From Mycobacterium gordonae (GTDB lineage: Bacteria > Actinomycetota > Actinomycetes > Mycobacteriales > Mycobacteriaceae), in the NCBI RefSeq assembly GCF_001417955.2, contig NZ_LKTM01000001.1:124001-188000 (forward strand): 64,000 bases of DNA, read 5' to 3'. Shown one piece after another: positions 1 to 7,444 of this stretch. Within the stretch, counting starts at the first letter, position 1, and each line of letters starts with the position of its first letter. The position numbers and the translations under genes are program-made. Below the pieces are notes generated by a model. That model did not search any database, was not told where the DNA came from, and saw only the letters and a program-made list of their open reading frames with translations.

Positions 1-2
1 TG

Positions 3-944
3 CGCCCGCCGACTGGGCAGAGTGTGCTGCTGATCGCCGCGCACGTCCTGGCCATGGATCCGGCCTCGTGGCGGGTGGTGCTGGGTGAACTCGACACCGC
101 CCTGCATGCGCTGGCAGCGGGTCGTTCACCCGCACCTGTCACCGAGCACACCACCTACCGGCAGTGGGCGGCCGCCCTCACGCAGCGAGCGGAAACACTT
201 GAGAGCACACCGTTTTGGCTGACCCAGCTGGACGGCGACGATCCCGACCTCGGGTCCCGCCGGGTCGATCCCGATCGAGACCGCGCCCGGGACCTGGTGA
301 TAAACGCGTCGGTGACCGACGCCGAGACCACCGGACGGCTCTTGGATGTGGGTGTTCCGATGTTCGAGGTACTGGTCGCCGCCGCGACCCGGACGGTCAA
401 CCGGTGGCGGCGAAGCCGTGGCCAGCCGACCCCGCCGCCGCTGTTGGCGCTCGAAACTCACGGCCGGGCAGACGCTTTGGCCGGCGACATGGTTGATACG
501 TCCGACACCGTCGGACTGCTGAGCACCATTTACCCGTTGCGCCTGCACACCACCGACCCGCACCGGGTGGCCGAGCAGCTGGCCTCGGTCCCCGGCGGCG
601 ACATCGACTACGGGGTGCTGCGCTATCTGCGCAGCGACACCGCGGACCAGCTCAAGAAAAGGCCCGGGCCGCAACTTCTGCTCAACTACCTGGGTCACGC
701 CGACCTGGGCGGCGCCGGTACCGACCTACGGCTCGACCGTGAGCTGCTCGGCGGGCTGCCGCAGTTGCCGGAGCCGGACATCGCGGTACGTCACGAGGTG
801 GTCATCCTGGCCACCCTGCTCGGCTCCGGTGACGAACACGTGCTGCTCACCCAGTGGCGGGTGTTGCCGGACATTCTCTGCGAGGCCGATGTGGCCGCGC
901 TGCAGACGATCTGGAATCAGGAACTCAAGGAGCTGGTGTCATGA
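3..944 (+). CDS. mbtF: Mycobactin NRPS MbtF, C-terminal end (partial)
   Basis: The frame is open from the window edge and ends in an ATGA overlap with mbtG. The visible 313 residues are the C-terminal half of a condensation/epimerisation-type NRPS domain. Near the edge the sequence reads AHVLAMDPASW where active domains have HHxxxDGxSW, so the catalytic second His and the Gly are replaced. Further on are the typical segments ETHGR, TVGLLSTIYPLRL and LLNYLGHADLGG. The identity rests mainly on the mbtG-mbtH genes that follow, the order known from Mycobacterium tuberculosis. The protein works in the cytosol on carrier-protein-bound intermediates of mycobactin. The rest of this large gene lies outside the window. 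Confidence 0.85.
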   Translation, partial: RPPTGQSVLLIAAHVLAMDPASWRVVLGELDTALHALAAGRSPAPVTEHTTYRQWAAALTQRAETLESTPFWLTQLDGDDPDLGSRRVDPDRDRARDLVINASVTDAETTGRLLDVGVPMFEVLVAAATRTVNRWRRSRGQPTPPPLLALETHGRADALAGDMVDTSDTVGLLSTIYPLRLHTTDPHRVAEQLASVPGGDIDYGVLRYLRSDTADQLKKRPGPQLLLNYLGHADLGGAGTDLRLDRELLGGLPQLPEPDIAVRHEVVILATLLGSGDEHVLLTQWRVLPDILCEADVAALQTIWNQELKELVS

Positions 945-2230
945 CCACACTCGGAGTGATCGGAGCCGGCGCCAAGGCGGTCGCCGTGGCGGCCAAGGCT
1001 TCGGTGTTGCGTGCCATGGGTGTCGACACACCCGAGGTGGTGGCCGTCGAGCGAACCGGAGTGGCCGCCAATTGGCAGGCCAGCGGCGGCTGGACCGACG
1101 GTGCCCAACACCTGGGTACCAGCCCGGAAAAGGATGTCGGTTTCCCCTACCACTCGTCGCTGGTGCCGCGTCGCAACGCCGAACTCGACGAGCGGATGAC
1201 CTGCCACAGCTGGCAGTCGTACCTCATCGCCACCGGGCAGTTCGCGCAATGGATCGACCGGGGCCGGCCCGCCCCAACCCACCGCCGGTGGGGCCAGTAT
1301 CTGCGCTGGGTCGCCCAACGCGTCGACATGACCGTCATCTACGGCGAGGTCGACCGCATCGCCGTCGACGGAAAGCAGTGGGCGCTGCACACCCCGGAAG
1401 GCACCGTGCGCGTTGACGCGCTGATGATCACCGGGCCGGGTCAGCCGGAACGCACGTTGTTGCCGGGCAATCCGCGGGTGCTGTCGATTGCGCAGTTCTG
1501 GCACCGGGCCGCCGCGCACGAGCGGATCAGCGCCGAACGGGTCGCGATGATCGGCGGCGGCGAGACCGCGGCGGCGATGCTCAATGAGTTGTTCCGGCAC
1601 TCGATTTCGACGATCACCGTGATCTCCCCGCAGGTGACGCTGTTCACCCGCGGCGAAGGCTACTTCGAGAACTCGCTGTTCTCCGACCCGTCCGACTGGA
1701 CGGCTCTGACTTTGGCCGAGCGCCGTGACGCGATCGCCCGCACCGACCGCGGAGTCTTCTCTTCCAACGTGCAGGACGCGCTGATGGCCGACGACCGGAT
1801 CCGGCACCTGCGGGGGCGCGTCGCGCATGCCGTCGGTCGCGACGACCAGATCCGGCTCACGCTCAACACCAATCGTGGCAGCGAAAACTTCGAGACCGTG
1901 CACGGTTTCGATCTCGTCATCGACGGCTCCGGCCTCGACGCGTTGTGGTTTACCTCGCTGTTCGGTCAGGACGCGCTCGATCTGCTCGAACTCGGGCTGG
2001 GCGGGCCGATGACCGGCGAGCTGCTGCGTGAATCGATCGGGCATGACCTCGCCGTCACCGACGTCGCACCGAAGTTGTTCTTGCCCAATCTCGCCGGACT
2101 GAACCAGGGGCCGGGGTTTCCGAACCTCAGCTGCCTGGGGATGCTCTCCGACCGGGTACTGGGAGCAGACCTGACCGGCAGCACCGACCCCGCAATGAGG
2201 AGGAACTATGAGCACCAATCCCTTCGATGA
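941..2230 (+). CDS. mbtG: Mycobactin lysine N6-monooxygenase MbtG
   Basis: An FAD/NADPH enzyme of 429 aa that hydroxylates the lysine side-chain nitrogen of mycobactin, giving the hydroxamate iron ligands. The start is the ATG inside the ATGA overlap with mbtF; a longer upstream reading would run back into mbtF. The N-terminus has the dinucleotide motif GVIGAGAKA, typical of this family, and a second nucleotide-binding motif MIGGGETAAAM lies near residue 200. GLNQGPGFPNLSCLGMLSDR-type sequence near the C-terminus is also family-typical. The length is close to the 431 aa I recall for the M. tuberculosis protein. The last 23 bases overlap mbtH, so translation is probably coupled. Confidence 0.93.
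   Translation: MTTLGVIGAGAKAVAVAAKASVLRAMGVDTPEVVAVERTGVAANWQASGGWTDGAQHLGTSPEKDVGFPYHSSLVPRRNAELDERMTCHSWQSYLIATGQFAQWIDRGRPAPTHRRWGQYLRWVAQRVDMTVIYGEVDRIAVDGKQWALHTPEGTVRVDALMITGPGQPERTLLPGNPRVLSIAQFWHRAAAHERISAERVAMIGGGETAAAMLNELFRHSISTITVISPQVTLFTRGEGYFENSLFSDPSDWTALTLAERRDAIARTDRGVFSSNVQDALMADDRIRHLRGRVAHAVGRDDQIRLTLNTNRGSENFETVHGFDLVIDGSGLDALWFTSLFGQDALDLLELGLGGPMTGELLRESIGHDLAVTDVAPKLFLPNLAGLNQGPGFPNLSCLGMLSDRVLGADLTGSTDPAMRRNYEHQSLR
2198..2203 (+). promoter_or_regulatory. Shine-Dalgarno site of mbtH
   Basis: A perfect AGGAGG stands four bases before the ATG of mbtH and lies inside the 3' end of mbtG. It fixes the mbtH start and suggests strong translation of this small chaperone from within the upstream gene. 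Confidence 0.8.
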
Positions 2231-2432
2231 CGAGACCGCGACGTTCGTCGTGGTCGTCAACGACGAAGAGCAGCACAGTTTGTGGCCCACCTTCGCCGAC
2301 ATCCCGGCGGGCTGGCGACGGGTCTTCGGTGCGGCGAGCCGGGCGGAGTGCCTGCAATTCGTCGACGAACACTGGACCGACATGCGTCCGAAGAGCCTTC
2401 GCGCGGCCATGAACTCACAGGCAACGCCGTGA
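2208..2432 (+). CDS. mbtH: MbtH-like NRPS adenylation-domain chaperone
   Basis: A 74-aa protein of the MbtH family, which binds NRPS adenylation domains and is needed for their activity or folding. The family signature is clear: NPFDD near the start, then SLWP, the invariant Trp pair within IPAGW and [11 protein letters not shown]. The start is set by the AGGAGG site just upstream. Its stop overlaps the GTG start of the next gene (GTGA). It sits where mbtH stands in the M. tuberculosis mbt locus and would serve MbtB, MbtE and MbtF, which lie outside the window or only partly inside it. Confidence 0.95.
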   Translation: MSTNPFDDETATFVVVVNDEEQHSLWPTFADIPAGWRRVFGAASRAECLQFVDEHWTDMRPKSLRAAMNSQATP

Positions 2433-3058
2433 CCGACACGGACGTTATGCTGCCGCGGGAACGGACCGAGCTACCCGACGAGGTCAGACGGATCCCACCT
2501 CCGCCGTCGCGGCCGGAAGTGCCAGCTCCCTACGCATTTCGGCTCGCTGACCCATACGCCGATGCCGAGATGATCTCCGAGTGGATGCGCCGGCCGCATC
2601 TGGCCGCCGCCTGGGAGTACGTCTGGCCGGTGTCACGATGGCGCCGCTATCTGCTGGCGCAACTGGACGGCAGCTACTCCCGCCCGTTCGTCGCCAGCAT
2701 CGATGGCCGCGACCATGCCTACGTCGAACTGTACTGGGCCGCCAAGGATTCGATCGCCACCCGGTATCAGTACGATCCGCACGATCTGGGCATACACGCC
2801 GCCATCGCCGATCCGGCAGTCACCAACAAGGGCATTGCGCAATTCGTGCTGCCACACCTGGTGGCCAGCGTGCTCACGGACGAGCCGGAATGTCGTCGGG
2901 TGATGTTCGATCCCGACCACCGGAACACGACCGCGCGCCGGTTCTGTGAGAGCGCGGGCTGCGTGTTTCTCGGCGAGCACGACATGACGAACCGCCGGAT
3001 GGCGCTGTACGCACTACCCCGCACGCCTGCGGATGTTCCCCGGCGGAGGGCTTCGTAG
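2429..3058 (+). CDS. mbtK: Mycobactin lysine N-acyltransferase MbtK (GNAT fold)
   Basis: A 209-aa GNAT-like acyltransferase that puts the long acyl chain on the N6 nitrogen of lysine in mycobactin. The start is the GTG overlapping the mbtH stop; an upstream ATG in frame would run inside mbtH. The siderophore-acyltransferase family (IucB/RhbD/MbtK) shows as [19 protein letters not shown] near the N-terminus, [12 protein letters not shown], the acyl-CoA segment [13 protein letters not shown], and DPDHRN followed by R.FCE.AGC near the C-terminus. Length matches the about 210-aa M. tuberculosis MbtK. In that species mbtK is in the separate mbt-2 locus; here it ends the mbt-1 operon. Confidence 0.9.
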   Translation: MTDTDVMLPRERTELPDEVRRIPPPPSRPEVPAPYAFRLADPYADAEMISEWMRRPHLAAAWEYVWPVSRWRRYLLAQLDGSYSRPFVASIDGRDHAYVELYWAAKDSIATRYQYDPHDLGIHAAIADPAVTNKGIAQFVLPHLVASVLTDEPECRRVMFDPDHRNTTARRFCESAGCVFLGEHDMTNRRMALYALPRTPADVPRRRAS

Positions 3059-3187
3059 GCCACCGAACGAACGGTACGAACTCGACGGCAACGGTACGCA
3101 TAGACAACAGTCCGATTGGGTACGCGGCCAGGTGGACAGAAGAAGGGGCCGCCGCTTGATGCGGTCGGTCGGCGGGAGGAGCTTCTG

Positions 3188-3764
3188 ATGCCGGAGGTCG
3201 CACTACATCACGAAGGGCACCCGAAGTATCGCCGGATGGTCCGCTTCGACTGGTCGGACACATGTGGCCGCGCTGGAACACTTCACCGCGATTATGGGCC
3301 AGTGGGTCTTGAGCAACCGCGGGCTGGACTACGCGAAAGCCGACCCGATGATGCTGGACCTGCTGCGCTGGCACGGCGCCGAGGAGGTCGAACACCGCTC
3401 CCTCGTGTACGACGTCTATCAGCATGTCTGCGGCAGCTACGCCATCCGCGCGTTCTCCATGTTGATGACGGCTCCGCTGTTCATCGGCTGGTGGATCGCC
3501 GGTGCCCGCTACCTGATGGCCTACGACCCGACGATCGAGACCAAATGGCGCTTGCGGGACTGGTTGCGGGCGGCGCGGGAATACCGGCTGCCGGGTCCGT
3601 GGCAGCTGTTCGTGACGGCGCCTGCCAGGTACCTGCGGCCCAGCCACCACCCGAACGACGAGGCGTCCACCGAGATGGCGATCGAATATCTGGAGTACTC
3701 GCCGGTGGCCAAGGCCGCCCGGGAGCGGGCCCGAGCCCAGGCGGAAAGGGTCGAGGTTCGATGA
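3188..3764 (+). pseudogene. Broken metal-dependent hydrolase (PF10118-like), internal deletion plus frameshift
   Basis: A strong ribosome site (GGGAGGAG at 3174-3181) precedes ATG 3188, and the first 25 codons read MPEVALHHEG...VRFDWSDT, the usual N-terminus of this family. At about 3257-3264 the homology jumps to another frame and to the middle of the protein (THVAALEHFTAIMG), then runs normally to the stop: EEVEHRSLVYDVY, two hydrophobic segments and a family-like C-terminus. Against the intact paralogue at 45282-46208, roughly 105 residues are missing, including the first metal-ligand motif (QEAxHSxAH). The downstream frame alone could start at GTG 3264 and give a 166-aa fragment. The upstream frame continues open into the ferredoxin. 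A functional enzyme is very unlikely. Confidence 0.8.
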
Positions 3765-3949
3765 AGGTTCAGGTCGATCTGGACAGCTGCGACGGAAACG
3801 GCGTGTGCATGAGCATCTGCCATGAGGTGTTCGACGTGCGGGAAGACGGACTGCACGTGTTGCAGGATGAGCCGCCCGCGCAGTTGCGTCAGCAGTTGAA
3901 GGGGGCCGAGGTCTCGTGCCCCACCCAGGCGATCCTCGTGAATGACTGA
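3761..3949 (+). CDS. Small monocluster ferredoxin
   Basis: A 62-aa ferredoxin starting at an ATG that overlaps the preceding stop (ATGA) and ending inside the start of its reductase. The cluster ligands are C-x2-N-x2-C-x3-C (DSCDGNGVCMSIC) and a later C-P (SCPTQAI). Asn stands where a classical [4Fe-4S] ferredoxin has its second Cys. This is the pattern of mycobacterial P450-partner ferredoxins, which often carry a [3Fe-4S] cluster, though the Cys in CMSIC could be an extra ligand or part of a disulfide. It would pass electrons from the next gene's reductase to a P450 or other oxygenase, several of which are in this window. Confidence 0.88.
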   Translation: MKVQVDLDSCDGNGVCMSICHEVFDVREDGLHVLQDEPPAQLRQQLKGAEVSCPTQAILVND

Positions 3950-5147
3950 GTTGATGCTCGAGCAGGTGGTCGTGGTCGGCGCGGGCATAGCCGGGACGCG
4001 GGCAGCGGAAACGCTGCGACGGGACGGCTATAAGGGTGAGCTCACCATCGTGGGCGGCGAACGCCACGCTCCCTACCATCGGCCGCCTCTGTCGAAGAAG
4101 TTCCTGACCGGCAAGGTGCATCGCGCGGGTATTGACATCGCTCCGCAGTTCGAGGTGGACGCCCGCGTGCTGCGCGGCGCGTCGGCCGTGGGGCTCGACC
4201 TCTCGACTAGGACCGTTCGGCTGCGCGACGACGGCCGAGACCGTTCGCTGCGGTTCGACGGACTCGTCATCGCCAGCGGAGCGGTCCCGCGTCAATGGCC
4301 GGGCGGTCCCGTCCCCGACGGGGTGATGCTGCTCCGCACGGTCGAGGATTGTCTGGCGATCCGGGAACGGCTCGGCGCTAGTCCCCGGGTCGTGGTGGTC
4401 GGGGGCGGCTTTATCGGTGCCGAGGTCGCGGCGACCTGCCGGTCGCTGGGACTGGAGGTGGCGCTGATCGAGAAGTCCGTCAACCCGTTGGTGGCGGCCC
4501 TGGGGCCGGAATTGGCACCGTGCTGGGCCGCCCTGCACCGCGAGCACGGCGTCGACCTGCGGGTGGGCGTGGGCGTCGAGGAGATCGTCGGCAACGGACA
4601 CGTGGAGGCGGTTCGGCTCACCGACGGTTCGCAAGTGTCGGCCGACCTCGTCATCGTCGGACTGGGCGTGACTCCGGCGACCGACTGGCTGCAGGGTTCG
4701 GGATTGCGCGTGGACGACGGGGTGGTCTGCGACGCCACCGGCCGCGCCGAAGGCGGTACCGATGTGGTGGCTGCCGGAGATGTCGCGCGCTGGTGGCATC
4801 CGCTCTACGAGCGGCATCTGCGCACGGAGCACTGGGAGGACGCCGGGCAGCAGGGCGCCGCCGCCGCACGCACGCTGCTCGCCGGCCCCGAGGCCGCACG
4901 GCCGCACGAGGAGGTGCCCTACTTCTGGTCGGATCAGTACCACGTCAAGGTTCAAATGCTCGGTGTGCCAACGGATTACGACGCAGTCCAGCTGGTCGAA
5001 GGCGACCCGAACCGCTGGGAGTTCGTCACGGCCTACGGACGCGACGGCCACACCATCGCGGTGCTGGGGACCATACCGAATCGGGTGTACGCCTACCGCG
5101 ACGCCATCACCAACCGCGCTGAGTTCCCCCCGCGGCCGCCGTCCTGA
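3942..5147 (+). CDS. NAD(P)H-dependent ferredoxin reductase (FAD, rhodocoxin-reductase type)
   Basis: A 401-aa flavoprotein that feeds electrons from NAD(P)H to the ferredoxin encoded just before it; the two genes overlap by eight bases. FAD motif VVGAGIAGTRAAE lies near residue 12, the family segment PYHRPPLSK near residue 48, the NAD(P)H motif VVGGGFIGAEVA near residue 150, and the second FAD motif TDVVAAGDVARW near residue 275. The C-terminal reductase domain contains the EHWEDAGQQG segment typical of oxygenase-coupled reductases. The physiological acceptor beyond ferredoxin is unknown; the nearest P450 genes are at 17.6, 60.0 and 62.5 kb. Confidence 0.9.
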   Translation: MTELMLEQVVVVGAGIAGTRAAETLRRDGYKGELTIVGGERHAPYHRPPLSKKFLTGKVHRAGIDIAPQFEVDARVLRGASAVGLDLSTRTVRLRDDGRDRSLRFDGLVIASGAVPRQWPGGPVPDGVMLLRTVEDCLAIRERLGASPRVVVVGGGFIGAEVAATCRSLGLEVALIEKSVNPLVAALGPELAPCWAALHREHGVDLRVGVGVEEIVGNGHVEAVRLTDGSQVSADLVIVGLGVTPATDWLQGSGLRVDDGVVCDATGRAEGGTDVVAAGDVARWWHPLYERHLRTEHWEDAGQQGAAAARTLLAGPEAARPHEEVPYFWSDQYHVKVQMLGVPTDYDAVQLVEGDPNRWEFVTAYGRDGHTIAVLGTIPNRVYAYRDAITNRAEFPPRPPS

Positions 5148-5159
5148 CGCCCGTGCGGC

Positions 5160-5912
5160 TCAGAGCCGGTTGAGCAGTTCGGCCTTCTTCGTGGCGAACT
5201 CCTCGTCGGAGAGGATGCCGCGCTGGTGCAGCCCGGCCAGCGACTCGATTGCTGCGACGACGGACCCCGGGTCGCCGGCCTGGTGCTGAGGCGCCGGCGC
5301 GGACGTCGGCGTCTCAGCCACCTGCTGGGCGCCGAGCTCGGTCAGGCCGGACACGTCGAAGGTGCCCAGCTGGCTGGTGAAGCTCACCGAGCCGTATCCG
5401 CCGCCGCCCTGCTGCTGTTGCACGCCGGTGATCTGGTGCTCGTCGGTATCGAACACCCTCGTGACACCGTTGACCTGGATCGCCAGTCGCCGGGTGGCCG
5501 GGAAGATGGCGTAGCGCACATCGTTCTGACCGCCGGACGAGGTGGGCACGCCCAGGTCCGCCGGCCACCAGTTGGATGAGGTGAAACCTCCCTGGGACTG
5601 CGTGGCAGCCGACGATGTGGCAGTGGCGCGAAACACCGTGGTCGAGGCGAGCAGCTGCGCCAACTCGCCGCACAGCGCGTCGACGCGGGCCTTCAGTGCG
5701 TTGTCGAACATGTTGCCGACCATCGTCATGCCGCCGCGCATCCACTGCCCGGCGCCACCGAGCTCGGGAATCGTGAACTGCGCCATCGTGCCGCCGCCGG
5801 CGTGGATGGCGAACAGCATGGCCAGGACAGCATCCCGGGAAAGCCCGTGGCGCTGCGCGATGTCGGTGATGGCGTTTTCGGCCTCGGGGGTGACCGTTGC
5901 CTGCATAGTCAT
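5160..5912 (-). CDS. SHOCT-domain protein of unknown function
   Basis: A 250-aa soluble protein. The N-terminus (ITDIAQRHGLSRDAVLAMLFAI) looks like a small helical DNA- or protein-binding segment. A Gly/Met-rich stretch follows, then an alpha/beta region including VRYAIFPATRRLAIQVNG. The last 35 residues form a SHOCT domain (IESLAGLHQRGILSDEEFATKKAELL). SHOCT domains are short oligomerisation or binding modules found at protein ends. A Gln/Gly run (QQQQGGGGYG) lies near residue 165. The gene is convergent with the reductase gene, 12 bases away, and divergent from the polymerase-like gene. I cannot assign a function. Confidence 0.75.
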   Translation of the reverse strand: MTMQATVTPEAENAITDIAQRHGLSRDAVLAMLFAIHAGGGTMAQFTIPELGGAGQWMRGGMTMVGNMFDNALKARVDALCGELAQLLASTTVFRATATSSAATQSQGGFTSSNWWPADLGVPTSSGGQNDVRYAIFPATRRLAIQVNGVTRVFDTDEHQITGVQQQQGGGGYGSVSFTSQLGTFDVSGLTELGAQQVAETPTSAPAPQHQAGDPGSVVAAIESLAGLHQRGILSDEEFATKKAELLNRL

Positions 5913-5989
5913 GATTCTTTCGTTGTCGGTGCAGTGGCGAGATTACCTACTGGTACCCCGCGATGCCGGTCGGCGAATCATGGCCAAAG

Positions 5990-7339
5990 ATGAATGGCGT
6001 GAGCTTCGACGTGCGCGGACGCCTGCCGCGGGACGGTGAGCTCGCGCCCTGGCTGGCGGAGAACAGCCTGGGCAACCGGTTCGGGCTGGCGGTCGCCGCC
6101 GGCAACGAGGGCCGGCGGTCCAGGGCGGTCGCGCTGGCAATCGTCGCCGCCGACGGGGATGGCCGCTATCTGGACGTCGCCGCGCTGAGCGCCGACGACG
6201 AGGCTGCCCTGTCATCGTGGCTCGCCGACCCGGGCCCGCCCAAGGCGGTACACCGGGGCAAGTGGACGATGCACGCGCTGCGGAACAGCGGCTGGACCCT
6301 GCGTGGGGTCACCTCCGACACCGCACTGGCGGCGCACCTGCTGCGACCCGGACGGCGAAACACCGAGCTCAACGATCTGTTGGTTCAGCACATGCGTTGC
6401 GCATTGCCCGAGGAACCGCTTGGGCTGGAACTGTTTTCGGCGCGCCCGGACGAGCGTGCCGTGCGCGCGCTGATCCTGCGGGCCTGCGCGGTGCTCGATC
6501 TCGCCGATGTGCTCGACGAGGAGTTGGCCCGCATCGATTCCTCGTCCCTGATGGGGCGGGTGGAGCTGCCGGTGCAGCGGGTGCTGGCTGACCTGGAGTC
6601 CGTGGGCGTCGCCGTGGACCCCGCGCATCCGCTGTCCGACGCGCCGGACGGGCGGGTCCATGCCACGTATCGCCACACCGTGTCAGCCACCGGCGCTCTG
6701 TCGTCGTCGCAACCGAACCTGCGTGGCGTCCACGCACGCTTCGTGGCCGGTGCCGGCTACGCGGGACTGCTGACCGCGCGCTACCACGCGCTGGAGTTGC
6801 GGTTACTGGACCACCTGTCGGGCGGCACCGGGCCCATCGTCGGCGACCGGGAACGGACGCTGTCTCGCGCGCTGGCCTGCGGATGGAGCGCCCACGAGGT
6901 GGCGGCCGCGCTGAAGGTCACCGTCGGTGACGCGAAAGAAGCTGTTGCGCAGTATCTTTCCGGCTCTCTGCGCGACCTGCTGGCCGGCGCCGTGGACGAC
7001 GCCCGCGACCGGGGATACGCGGCCACGCTCTCGGGCCGCCGTCGCTACCTGCCCGACCTGGACAGTCCCGACCCGGTGCTGCGTGACGCCGCTGAACGGG
7101 CGGTGTGTGCCACGGTTCTGCAGGGCGGGGCGGCCGACGTCGTCAAAACCGCGATGATCACGGTCGACCAGGCCGTCACGGCCGCCGGGCTGTCCTCGCG
7201 GATGGTGGCCCAGATCGATGACCGGCTCGTGTTCGAGGTGGCGCCCGATGAGCGCGACACGCTGGAGACAATCGTCCGCGAGCAGATGGCGTGCGCCTAC
7301 CAATTTGATGCACCGCTGGCTGTTTCAGTCGCGGACTAA
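5990..7339 (+). CDS. DNA polymerase I-like protein with degenerate active site
   Basis: About 449 aa aligning to the inactive 3'-5' exonuclease and polymerase domains of actinobacterial PolA, with no 5' nuclease domain. The exonuclease-like part has TSDTALAAHLLRPGRR; the polymerase part has QPNLRG, GRRRYLPDLDS and QGGAADVVKTAMI. Motif A, normally ADYSQIE, reads ARYHALE, so the metal-binding Asp is Arg (codon 6779). The O-helix motif RxxxKxxxYGxxYG is shortened to RERTLSRALACGWS. Motif C, normally VHDE, reads IDDR (from about 7214). It cannot polymerise by the known mechanism. The reading frame is intact and ordinary in composition, so it is probably expressed in another role. The start is uncertain: ATG 5963 and GTG 5999 are also in frame. 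Confidence 0.82.
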   Translation: MNGVSFDVRGRLPRDGELAPWLAENSLGNRFGLAVAAGNEGRRSRAVALAIVAADGDGRYLDVAALSADDEAALSSWLADPGPPKAVHRGKWTMHALRNSGWTLRGVTSDTALAAHLLRPGRRNTELNDLLVQHMRCALPEEPLGLELFSARPDERAVRALILRACAVLDLADVLDEELARIDSSSLMGRVELPVQRVLADLESVGVAVDPAHPLSDAPDGRVHATYRHTVSATGALSSSQPNLRGVHARFVAGAGYAGLLTARYHALELRLLDHLSGGTGPIVGDRERTLSRALACGWSAHEVAAALKVTVGDAKEAVAQYLSGSLRDLLAGAVDDARDRGYAATLSGRRRYLPDLDSPDPVLRDAAERAVCATVLQGGAADVVKTAMITVDQAVTAAGLSSRMVAQIDDRLVFEVAPDERDTLETIVREQMACAYQFDAPLAVSVAD

Positions 7340-7375
7340 CTCCCCTCACCTTCAACCTATACCTGACCGGGGGGC

Positions 7376-7431
7376 TTGCGGCAAGACCCGGGGCATGCCG
7401 CAAAATCGCTGAGCTAAGCCAAAACTCAGCG
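7376..7431 (+). promoter_or_regulatory. Two consecutive hairpins before the FAD monooxygenase gene
   Basis: Two perfect inverted repeats sit back to back. The first has arms TTGCGGCA/TGCCGCAA (7376-7383, 7396-7403). The second has arms CGCTGAG/CTCAGCG (7407-7413, 7425-7431). They fill the space between the polymerase-like gene and GTG 7445. They could terminate the upstream transcript, fold in the leader, or bind a regulator. Neither is followed by a T-run. Confidence 0.5.
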
Positions 7432-7444
7432 AAACGGGGGAAGT

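Noticed and set aside
917..2410. Minus-strand frame of 497 codons opposite mbtG
   Set aside because: mbtG is certain on the plus strand, and the antisense translation has no recognisable domain.
2433..3187. IdeR (iron) box or a new promoter for mbtK
   Set aside because: I found no convincing 19-bp TTAGG-type dyad; mbtK overlaps mbtH and is best explained as part of the upstream operon, whose promoter is outside the window.
3116..3949. A single 277-aa gene covering the hydrolase remnant and ferredoxin
   Set aside because: Its middle matches nothing and is out of frame with the conserved hydrolase sequence; only the first 25 codons and the ferredoxin end are meaningful.
2874..5051. A 725-codon open frame on the minus strand across the hydrolase remnant, ferredoxin and reductase
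   Set aside because: It is antisense to well recognised genes, is Pro/Arg/His-rich and has no family motif; long antisense frames are usual in GC-rich DNA.
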